Source: Cyanophora paradoxa
Lineage: Eukaryota > Glaucocystophyceae > Cyanophorales > Cyanophoraceae
Direction of reading: 5' to 3'
Length of the DNA: 64,000 nucleotides
Assembly (NCBI GenBank): GCA_004431415.1
Contig: QPMI01000395.1
Location: forward strand, 186,001-250,000
In this document: positions 1 through 7,156 of the stretch, one piece after another
Layout of the letters: the number at the start of each line of letters is the position of its first letter
How positions within the stretch are numbered: the stretch's first letter is position 1
Program-made: the position numbers and the translations under genes
Notes under the pieces: generated by a model
Databases searched by the model: none
What the model was told of the DNA's origin: nothing
Seen by the model: the letters and a program-made list of their open reading frames with translations, nothing else

Positions 1-497
1 CTGCTCAGCGGCTGTTTCCCTACTTCCCCTAGGCCTGCAGCTTCTTCCGAAGTTCGGCCTTTTTTTTTTACGTAATCCTGTAGTGTATTAGCCTATAGCT
101 AGTAGGGGACGGAGCCCCGACTACACAACAGCTACTGCTATTACAGTGCCGCAGTGCCATCGTACTACCCTAGGCCTAAGCCTACCAAAAAACACAACAC
201 GCTAGTCTACTTCCCCACTTGTGGGCCTCCGACTAGACGAACCCCTAGGGATAACCCTACGCTAGCGCTGACCCAAGCTTAGCTCTCAAACTACGTGAGC
301 AGCCCCGGGAAATCCGGAGCCTCCTCGGCACCGCCGAGGCAGGTATACGTAGGTCGAGCTCTCGAGGGGGGAGGGAGCTGGGGCTGGGAGGCCTAGGAGG
401 CTGCCCGCACACGCGTGGAGCAGCGGGGGGCCCGTCCGAGGACGTCGACGTCGACGTCGACGTCGACGTACCCCCGGGGCCCGTCTGCAGACGGGCC
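1..497. other. Left host flank, no gene recognised
   Basis: This is GC-rich host DNA with CTAG/AGGCCT-type palindromes. It contains a short GACGTC microsatellite near 439-469 and a perfect 22-bp palindrome centred on CTGCAG at 477-498, directly beside the insertion point. A minus-strand open frame runs through part of it but is only low-complexity Arg/Pro sequence, and I do not call it a gene. Confidence 0.6.
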
Positions 498-503
498 CGG
501 AGG
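498..503. repeat. Target-site duplication, left copy (CGGAGG)
   Basis: CGGAGG lies immediately before the element end ACACATATAC and is repeated exactly at 27782-27787, immediately after the other end. A 6-bp duplication is the size known for Polinton/Maverick integration by a retroviral-type integrase. Confidence 0.92.
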
Positions 504-811
504 ACACATATACAACGCCCGGCTTTTAGACCTCGGCTAATTTAAATTGATATCGTTAGTATATAACCTGTATTTATAATAGATCTATCGTGAATATGTG
601 TGTGTTTTATCTGTTATATGTATTTATTTTATCGTGAGTTATAGCTTCTTTTTAATAAAATATGTGAAATATGTATAGTTTATGTGAAGTTTAGCTATAT
701 TCTCGATGAGTAGACTTATATATATCGTGAGTTTCATTATAGTATAGGTGTGACTCAACTTAGTTTAATTATAACTTGCCTCAGTCTAAAAGCCGGGCGT
801 TGTATATGTGT
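504..811. repeat. Nested 308-bp inverted-repeat block at left terminus
   Basis: The terminal 27 bases (504-530) recur perfectly in inverse orientation at 785-811. The outermost 308 bp of the element is therefore itself bounded by the element's own end sequence. The interior is AT-rich with no gene. The mirror copy is 27474-27781. Confidence 0.9.
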
Positions 812-974
812 GTTGTTCTGAATTTTCAATGCATAAGCGACGATCATGCGTCGTTTCATCAAAAACAACTACCATGAGCTGCATGGAACGTTCTGTATGC
901 GGCTCTCTATAAAACAAAGTAGATCTATGATATATTATGATTGATTCTTTTGTATTTTAATTGGTCTTATTCAG

Positions 975-1065
975 TGTTACAGGTGTTACAGGTTTATCCC
1001 AAAGTCCGCCCTAGGAGTGGGGTCTTGGTTCCCGAGTTTGGGCAAGACCTGTAACACCTGTAACA
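975..1065. repeat. GTTACAGGT hairpin 1, left TIR
   Basis: Arms 975-993 and 1047-1065 are perfect 19-nt inverted repeats, each built of a tandem GTTACAGGT word. Flanking CCCAAA/TTTGGG extends the pairing. The loop holds CCTAGGAGTGGGG. Confidence 0.85.
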
Positions 1066-1255
1066 ACGTAAACAATTATCGTGTGCTGCATAAAACATTT
1101 CGCGCGCATCGAAAATATGTGATAGTGAATAGTTTCGCACTGAAAACGATACGAAATTGATCGTTATAATACAAAAATAATTACTACTGATATTATTATG
1201 ATATACTAAGACTGATATTTTGTTGTTTTAATAGGTTCTTACTGAATTAGGTCAG

Positions 1256-1343
1256 TGTTACAGGTGTTACAGGTTCATCCCAAACTTTGCCCTAGGAGGG
1301 GTGGGGATAGGAAACTTTGGATAGACCTGTAACACCTGTAACA
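1256..1343. repeat. GTTACAGGT hairpin 2, left TIR
   Basis: This is the second copy of the 19-nt tandem-word hairpin, with arms 1256-1274 and 1325-1343. The loop again carries CCCTAGGAGG and a G-run. Confidence 0.85.
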
Positions 1344-1471
1344 CCTTACTGATTAGCACGTAAATGCATGAGTTTCGCATCGAGATCGTGCGGCTACACA
1401 TAGAAACTACGCAATTTACCGCAACTACTCAAAGAAACTACGCAATTTAATACCGGAACTACTGAAAAGAT

Positions 1472-1570
1472 ACCAAAACTACGCAACTACGCAACTTTCA
1501 GAAAAAGTTTGAAACTCGGGCTGGAAAAATTTAGAAAAGTGTAAAACTTGCGTAGTTGCGTAGTTTTGGT
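1472..1570. repeat. ACTACGCAA hairpin T1, left TIR
   Basis: Arms beginning ACCAAAACTACGCAACTACG and its inverse enclose about 50 nt of A/T-rich loop with the core GAAACTCGGGCTGG. Several single copies of the word ACTACGCAA surround it. Confidence 0.85.
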
Positions 1571-1898
1571 TTCGTTTGCGTAGTTTTGGTTTCGAATTGC
1601 GTAGTTTTTCATGGTAAGATGAGTAGTTTCAAGTAGTTTATATATTATAAAGTAGTTTCTTATTAATATCAATATGATTCTATGATATATACCATGCTTT
1701 CTCTACTGAAAAGAGCGCCGGCATACTACAAGGGAAGCTACGCGATAGTTTCGCACTGAAACACGACCGTTTTATAGGCTACGCAATAGTCTCGCACTGA
1801 GAAGCATGCGGGCAATCGGAGACTACGCAATTTAACGTAACTACGCATGAAAACTACGCAATCTGATCGCTTTTAATACCGAAAACTACACATTTAAT

Positions 1899-1998
1899 AC
1901 CAAAACTACGCAACTACGCAACTTTCTGAAAAAGTTTAGAAGTTGGCGGGGAAAAAAATTAGAGAAGTGAAAAACTTGCGTAGTTGCGTAGTTTTGGT
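1899..1998. repeat. ACTACGCAA hairpin T2, left TIR
   Basis: Second member of the family, with arms of about 23 nt. Its loop differs from T1 and contains GTTGGCGGGG. Confidence 0.85.
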
Positions 1999-2483
1999 AT
2001 TAAATGCGTAGTTTGCGGTATTAAGTTGCGTAGTTTAACATAGGTAGTTGAGTAGTTTAAAGTAGTTTTTATTAATTATAAAGTAGTTTATTATTTATCT
2101 TATTGTTATCAGTCTGAGACTCTATGAAAATCGATTGACCTTAGTGTGAAACAGTGCGCCCCGCCCACTATGCAAGATACATGCAAACTACATGCGAGTT
2201 CTATGAAAACAATAACGATTTAGTCATGTATATATTTCGTATATATGTCCGAACCTCCGTGTATGTGATCCCGCGCGACTTTCGTTTTTGTTTTTCTTTT
2301 TTTCTCATATCACGACATATACATATATATACCGGCTTCACCGACGAATTCAGGGTCATCACATCGCGGCGATTCCGAAAACATATAGCATGCCACAAAG
2401 TAGTTTTTTATGTGTTTTTCGATCGATCGACCAATCGCGGATGTGAACCGACTGTTTTATTTTATTTAATTTATCATTCATGG

Positions 2484-2570
2484 GTGACAGGGGGGATACC
2501 GGTTAAGGTGACAGAACGTGACAGGGGGGATACCGGTTAAGGTGACAGAACGTGACAGGGGGGATACCGT
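2484..2570. repeat. Tandem ~34-bp repeat
   Basis: Two full units and one partial unit of GTGACAGGGGGGATACCGGT... followed by TAAGGTGACAGAAC are seen next to each other. Confidence 0.85.
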
Positions 2571-2721
2571 AAAGGTGGCATTTTGTGGACATTTGTGGAC
2601 ATCGGGGCTACCGGGTTTGTGGTCATTTTGTGGACAAATTGCGAACAAAAACTTGAATGCATATATATGTGTATATGACTGACCAGCCGCTGAGCGACTG
2701 ACCGGCTTGCAAGTTGCAATT

Positions 2722-2776
2722 TCCCGAGTTCCGAGTCCCGAGTCCCGAGTCCCGAGTCCCGAGTCCCGAGTCCCGA
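2722..2776. repeat. TCCCGAG heptamer array
   Basis: About six to seven head-to-tail copies of TCCCGAG, slightly degenerate at both ends. Confidence 0.85.
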
Positions 2777-3143
2777 CTCGATAACACCGGCGATCGCGAC
2801 TCGGCGGCGACCCCCCCTCTCGTTATCCGGGCGTAACTTTTGACAGCAAGCCGATCTCGGCGCGCTCTCAATTGCTACGTGCTCGTAACTTGCTTCCGGG
2901 CATGTTGGTGCTAGTTTGACTAGCTTAGTCGCCGGGCGCGCAAAACCCCAGTTCGACATATTGACGGGTGCCAAAAACCGAGGTGTCCCCTACGTCGTGC
3001 GCGCCGGCGCGCGTTCTCGTGCGTTTCCACTAGTCATACTTTGCATCCGCGCGCGTATAGAGTAGTTCTACACTACTACAAAGCGGCGCGGTCTGATTCG
3101 CAAAGCGCGCGATTTGGCGGCTACGAAAGCACCGCGGCGCCTA

Positions 3144-4586
3144 CTACTTGCGTGGTCTCAGAGTCGCTTTTCGATCGCCATTAGCTACCGGCGCTACCGT
3201 TGCTACTTTTCTACTACTTCTTAATGTAGCTTTGGTTTCCGGCGCTTTGTAGCTCTCAGTTTGATTAGAGAACGACTTATACCATCGTTGGCTATTCACT
3301 CCGCCGGACAGCTTAGGCTCGGCGGCTGTTACTAGCCGCTGTAATTCTTTATTTACTCGTTTCTCTTTTTGCACGCGATCCTCTAATAGAGTGCCTTGCG
3401 GCACAGTCGCGGCGGCTTCTATGCCCTCTCTACGCAATTGCGCATCGACGCGCGCCTCGTCCTTTGCCGCCTCTAATGCATCTACTGTGGGCGCCATTAG
3501 GTAATCGACCGCCTGAACCGGTAAAAGCTCGTGGAAGGCAAAGCGACCCTCTACGCGATTGCCGTCCGGATCAGTTAGCATAAACTTATAGCCCTCGCGC
3601 GCGGCGACAGTATATACGATTCGGCTCCAATTGTTACCGCCCTTAGCGAATGGCGTCTTCTCGATGCGTAGCCTTACTGACATGCCCGGCTGAATCTGAT
3701 CCAAATAAGCTATCGATTTCTTGAATTTCGCATCTTCTTTTTGAACTATGAGCTTATAGTGACTCTCGTTGGTCTCGGCAGGCATATAGCCGGTCGCAGA
3801 GTGCACCGTATTATTATAATTATATTCCAGAGACGAAAGGACATCTATAAATCGCGCCGTATTATTCGCGATGCAGTAGCTCGTGATCAGCCGCCGCATT
3901 TGCTTGTTAAATGCTTCTATGCGCCCTTGCGCGCGATGGTCGGCTGTGTCCGCTATCTGATGCTCGATAAACTGATTCTCGAAATATTTGCGCATAATAT
4001 CATTGCGGAATTCGCTTCCCGCATCGCTTTGCACTTTGAATATTGGTCTCGGCGCCTTATTTTGCAGCTGAATAAATGCGGCTAAGGTCGACGCCGCGGA
4101 CTTATCCCGCATTGGGATAATGAACCCGACCCGTAATGTGTTCTCCATAGCCGTAAGGAAAGCACTGTAATTATCGTTATACTTAGCATACGCCGGAAAG
4201 AATAGCAGATCAATTACGTAGGTATCGAGAGGCTGTCGGATCGGTATAGCCGGGTCTCGTTTGCGGGATAGGTGCGGCGCATTAATTTGGACGACCTCTT
4301 GCCGGCTATACCACTCTTTCAATTTCTTATAATTCTCGTCGGGCAGCTCTTGCCGTAGCTTAGTGATCCCTTTGAAACCGGTTTGTGGACTGTAAAACTT
4401 CCGGGCAATTTTCGATTCCTCCGGGACAGCAAGGGCTACGGGCACGTCGCGGGGCACCAAAGCCTTTAAATCAGACCGCTTTACTATGCGGCTCTCTTTA
4501 TTCTCTTTCGGCACGGGGATCGGCAATGTGCTCCCCTCTAAATCTTGCGATCGTCTTACTATTGGCGGTCTTGACATCCTTGTCAT
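3144..4586 (-). CDS. Retrovirus-type (rve) integrase, DD35E
   Basis: This gene encodes the transposase/integrase that joins the linear element to host DNA and creates the 6-bp target duplication. The catalytic triad is clear. Counting from the ATG at 4586 (480 residues), D126 sits in TYVIDLLFF, D188 in VQSDAGSEF and E224 in GRIEAFNK, with 35 residues between the last two, as in retroviral and Polinton enzymes. A C-terminal segment around NWSRIVYTVAAREGYKF resembles the SH3-like/chromo-type DNA-binding part of such integrases. No classical HHCC zinc finger is visible near the N-terminus. The frame extends upstream to a GTG, but the first ATG is at 4586, with a second at 4577. It is the outermost gene next to the left TIR, as in many Polintons. 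Confidence 0.93.
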   Translation of the reverse strand: MTRMSRPPIVRRSQDLEGSTLPIPVPKENKESRIVKRSDLKALVPRDVPVALAVPEESKIARKFYSPQTGFKGITKLRQELPDENYKKLKEWYSRQEVVQINAPHLSRKRDPAIPIRQPLDTYVIDLLFFPAYAKYNDNYSAFLTAMENTLRVGFIIPMRDKSAASTLAAFIQLQNKAPRPIFKVQSDAGSEFRNDIMRKYFENQFIEHQIADTADHRAQGRIEAFNKQMRRLITSYCIANNTARFIDVLSSLEYNYNNTVHSATGYMPAETNESHYKLIVQKEDAKFKKSIAYLDQIQPGMSVRLRIEKTPFAKGGNNWSRIVYTVAAREGYKFMLTDPDGNRVEGRFAFHELLPVQAVDYLMAPTVDALEAAKDEARVDAQLRREGIEAAATVPQGTLLEDRVQKEKRVNKELQRLVTAAEPKLSGGVNSQRWYKSFSNQTESYKAPETKATLRSSRKVATVAPVANGDRKATLRPRK

Positions 4587-4649
4587 CAGACAATAAAAAA
4601 GATCAATGTAACATTTTACATGCACGAGGCAATAGAAGGTTTTGTTTGT

Positions 4650-5255
4650 TTACGGTAAATCAGAGCAGAAGATATTAGCAACGACACCATTTCGGTTGTT
4701 TGAATTGATATACCACATATGACTGTTACGACTCCACTTCGCTCCATTATCTTTTAAGAATTTACGCAATGTGGTGCGGCGTGTAATATTAATTCCATGC
4801 TCTTCGAATTTCCGATGATATTTGGACAGATCACGTTTAACATGGAAATATAGAATGCTGATTGGTTCTTGCTCATGCTCACGCTTCATGGCTCTCACTA
4901 CATCTACCATGCTATACTGAGTGCATCTAACATGACCCCAGAAATCCACAACAGGTAAATATCCTCCTGTATCATCATCGACCAGGATGATATTATACCT
5001 ATATCTGTAAGGGTTCCCAGTGGCTTTAACATAAGCGAATACGTTATCTGATGATCGGATTACTATTTTATGCGGTTCTTCAATGAAGAAGCCAATCGAC
5101 TTCACATCTTCTCTACGAATGTATGTATTCACAAATGAGAATTGAACATGCTCACTATCAAAGGAGAAAATGACATCTAACAGTTCCACCATGTTTAATG
5201 ACATTTCAGAGAGAGGGAAACTAATGATAGGGTTACCATTAAAGCGATAAGCCAT
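4650..5255 (-). CDS. Hypothetical element protein, 201 aa
   Basis: I do not recognise this protein. It is a full open frame from a clear ATG with an AT-rich upstream region carrying the TTTCTCAGG promoter-like motif. The sequence is mixed alpha/beta, with no signal peptide or membrane segment. It ends in a basic, aromatic stretch (RRTTLRKFLKDNGAKW and MWYINSNN). Its position between integrase and polymerase, and the shared upstream motif, support it being expressed. The start is decided by the motif about 15-30 nt upstream. Confidence 0.75.
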   Translation of the reverse strand: MAYRFNGNPIISFPLSEMSLNMVELLDVIFSFDSEHVQFSFVNTYIRREDVKSIGFFIEEPHKIVIRSSDNVFAYVKATGNPYRYRYNIILVDDDTGGYLPVVDFWGHVRCTQYSMVDVVRAMKREHEQEPISILYFHVKRDLSKYHRKFEEHGINITRRTTLRKFLKDNGAKWSRNSHMWYINSNNRNGVVANIFCSDLP

Positions 5256-5260
5256 TGCCT

Positions 5261-5287
5261 TTTACTTTAACCTGAGAAAATATTTTC
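5261..5287 (-). promoter_or_regulatory. TTTCTCAGC-type upstream motif (201-aa gene)
   Basis: On the coding strand this reads AAAATATTTTCTCAGG followed by TTAAAGTAAA. It is nearly the same as the block upstream of the 12990 gene and shares TTTCTCAG with the capsid gene upstream region. A promoter role is inferred from recurrence and position. Confidence 0.55.
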
Positions 5288-5411
5288 CTGTTGCCTAAAT
5301 GTAGCGCGTTCTCCTTAAATCATTTTGCGTTGCCCACGGGGCTTTCAATTTTTGACGATCCGCGGTGAGACTCTCTCACGTTTACTGTCAATAAAATCAG
5401 GCTACCTGAGC

Positions 5412-5458
5412 GTTTATTGTCAAAATTTTAATAATTAATGAAAATCTTGACAATAAAC
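5412..5458. repeat. GTTTATTGTCAA inverted repeat
   Basis: Arms 5412-5423 and 5447-5458 are a perfect 12-bp inverted repeat around an A/T loop. A degenerate third copy (GTTTACTGTCAATAAA) lies near 5378. The site falls between the divergent 201-aa gene and the 54-aa gene, so it could be an operator or terminator. Confidence 0.6.
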
Positions 5459-5498
5459 ACCGCAAAACGCGCAATAAAAACGTGCAGTAAACAGTAGA

Positions 5499-5663
5499 AT
5501 GGACGCCCCGGTATGGGACGCGCACCCGATCCCTAATTACTTCCTAATCAACCCGGACGACCCCGGATTAAAGTGCATTTGGCTTCTCCATATCCTAAGG
5601 CGACAGCTCCTTCAATTAGAGCGCAAACCAAGAAAAAGAACGCACGATAAGATAGACGACTAA
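5499..5663 (+). CDS. Small hypothetical protein, 54 aa
   Basis: A short frame from ATG (5499) to TAA (5663) encodes a protein with an acidic/proline N-half (WDAHPIPNYFLINPDDPG) and a basic C-terminus (ERKPRKRTHDK). Its composition looks protein-like rather than random, and it fills an otherwise empty gap, meeting the polymerase stop codon tail to tail. I do not recognise a family. It could instead be chance. Confidence 0.4.
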   Translation: MDAPVWDAHPIPNYFLINPDDPGLKCIWLLHILRRQLLQLERKPRKRTHDKIDD

Positions 5664-7156
5664 CAGCCGAATGGAAGGCTATGTATGCCGTCGCCTGATA
5701 TGCAGCGCTTGCTATCGAATTGGGTCAGCGCTATCCGCTTGCTCTCCAAATCATATAAGTGGTGGCATCGCCGTTGCTTGTTTACTACTGTTACTGTTTT
5801 TGTGATCCCGTCAAATAGGCAGCGCTTAAAGTCGTCGAAATGCACCTCTTTCGAGGCTGTCCCGCTCATTTTTACCTTGTCGTAGCTCTCGGTGCGGAAA
5901 GCATATAGCTTCGGTCGCAGCCCCACATACTCCACTATCTTGACGTCGGGCATCTCATTTTTATATTTACCGGGAACCATCCGGTTCTCGGGACTATTAG
6001 GGCAATCTAAATAAGGGCTGATCGCTCGCATGCCCGCTTCCAGATCCGCGCTCTCTATATACAGACAGAACGAGTCGGTATCGTGGAACAGCAGCTGAGC
6101 TTGCGAGAAAGTCGGTCGGATCACGTCGTAAAAGAAGCTATAATTATGCAGCTTCGCGGCATCCAGCACATAAGCGCCAATCGCAACCGGTTTATCGAGT
6201 TTTACGTGTTTACTATACATTTCGAATGCAACCGCAGTCTCGTTTAATACATTCGTCGCTTTTACCAGTGGGCTCGCCGCATATTTCTTAAACAGCTTCG
6301 TGCTATTCGCGATCTTTACCACTGAGCGCCCGCGACACGATTCCAGGCATTTACCGTAAATAGCATTGTTCATCAATTTAAAAAAGTCGCTCTCGAATTT
6401 ATTCCGGGCTTCCTTTCGCAGTTTCGTGTTCAGATCTATATAGGGCTTCATAAATGCAGCGGTTGCAAACGAGAGCACACGGTGGATCTTAGTAACTACG
6501 ATCCCCTTTTTTACCATATAGAGCAGCATCGGCTGAGAGACCACGTAATTATATTTCGGGGTAAACGAGGCGATCAGCTTCGGATCTTTACTGAGCTTCT
6601 CGCCGCTAATCTCCAAAAGCCCACGCTGATATTTGCCGAGCATGTCCGCAGTAATTACCTCTTTACTCACGATCAGCGGGAAATCGCGATGGTCAGCCTT
6701 TAAATAGTCCGGATAGGCAAGGTCGACCTCTATAAATGCACTCCGCCCTACGACCTCGGTAAAAGCTGTGCTTGTGTCGTCCCAGCGATAGTCCCCGACC
6801 GGTAAAGGCTGACTGAGCGCATAGCCATATAGATTATTCGCATCCAATAGCACTATATGTTTATTCTCGCTATTAGCCTCGGCATATCGTGTGGGCATGG
6901 TCGCAAAGCCGCCCCTAATTGCCCGCTCAATAAATTCGTATTGATCCGCATCGCTGATCTGTTCTATCGCGACCCTCGTATGCTTTAACATCGCGTCCCA
7001 CGATAGTCCCGGTGCGCTCACATAATGAGTCGGATCCAGACCGTATTGCTCATGGGCGAGCATACTGAATTTACCGAATTTTACCATGAGATCATTAACA
7101 TCGGACGCCTGAAAATCCATGAAATTCGAGGCGTCTATAAACTTGTAAAGTCCCAC
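5660..7156 (-). CDS. Protein-primed DNA polymerase B, C-terminal polymerase part
   Basis: This part carries the catalytic palm of a DNA_pol_B_2-type polymerase: motif A in LLDANNLYGYALSQ, motif B in KLMNNAIYGKCLES and motif C in FHDTDSFCLYIES. Downstream are EYVGLRPKLYAF and the conserved tail FDSKRCISGDGIHSLPFG. The segment YGLDPTHYVSAPGLSWDAML near its start is also typical of Polinton polymerases. The frame has no ATG at its beginning; the nominal start at 7156 is a GTG. The natural N-terminus is in the overlapping upstream frame (7135-8922), one base out of phase. The enzyme would copy the linear genome from a protein primer at the TIR ends. As the sequence stands it is a split gene. Confidence 0.9.
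   Translation of the reverse strand: MGLYKFIDASNFMDFQASDVNDLMVKFGKFSMLAHEQYGLDPTHYVSAPGLSWDAMLKHTRVAIEQISDADQYEFIERAIRGGFATMPTRYAEANSENKHIVLLDANNLYGYALSQPLPVGDYRWDDTSTAFTEVVGRSAFIEVDLAYPDYLKADHRDFPLIVSKEVITADMLGKYQRGLLEISGEKLSKDPKLIASFTPKYNYVVSQPMLLYMVKKGIVVTKIHRVLSFATAAFMKPYIDLNTKLRKEARNKFESDFFKLMNNAIYGKCLESCRGRSVVKIANSTKLFKKYAASPLVKATNVLNETAVAFEMYSKHVKLDKPVAIGAYVLDAAKLHNYSFFYDVIRPTFSQAQLLFHDTDSFCLYIESADLEAGMRAISPYLDCPNSPENRMVPGKYKNEMPDVKIVEYVGLRPKLYAFRTESYDKVKMSGTASKEVHFDDFKRCLFDGITKTVTVVNKQRRCHHLYDLESKRIALTQFDSKRCISGDGIHSLPFGC

Larger units (their letters stand above)
504..2184. repeat. Left terminal inverted repeat (~1.68 kb)
   Basis: The sequence from 504 to 2184 matches the reverse complement of 26096-27781 almost base for base. 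The match ends at the word ATGCAAGATACATGC, and small indels explain the 1681 versus 1686 bp lengths. It has no convincing gene. It consists of a nested 308-bp inverted-repeat block, two GTTACAGGT hairpins, two ACTACGCAA hairpins and several copies of a word like TAGTTTCGCACTGA. Long TIRs are expected for protein-primed replication of a linear genome. Confidence 0.93.
2185..3143. other. Non-coding region between left TIR and integrase
   Basis: I see no convincing gene in these ~960 bp. The region holds two tandem arrays. One is a ~34-bp unit (GTGACAGGGGGGATACCGG...) repeated about 2.5 times at 2484-2570. The other is a TCCCGAG heptamer array at 2722-2776. Repeated TTTGTGGACA words lie between them. 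The right side of the element has no counterpart, so this asymmetric patch could be a replication or packaging signal, or simply repeat expansion. Confidence 0.6.

Noticed and set aside
1487-1672. 61- to 64-codon frame present in both TIRs (also 26608-26802)
   Set aside because: It is a read-through of hairpin T1 and surrounding ACTACGCAA words; its duplication only reflects TIR identity.
1400-2060. Regularly spaced TACGCAA repeats resembling a CRISPR array
   Set aside because: Repeats are short, inverted as well as direct, irregularly spaced, and lie in a eukaryotic element's TIR.
2154-2540. 128-codon plus-strand open frame and 65-codon minus-strand frame at the inner edge of the left TIR
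   Set aside because: They start within the TIR, run through tandem repeats, have no domain, and the right side has no equivalent.
2537-2974. Open frames of 145 and 82 codons on the minus strand
   Set aside because: Their sequence is largely the translation of the TCCCGAG and GTGACAGG repeats.
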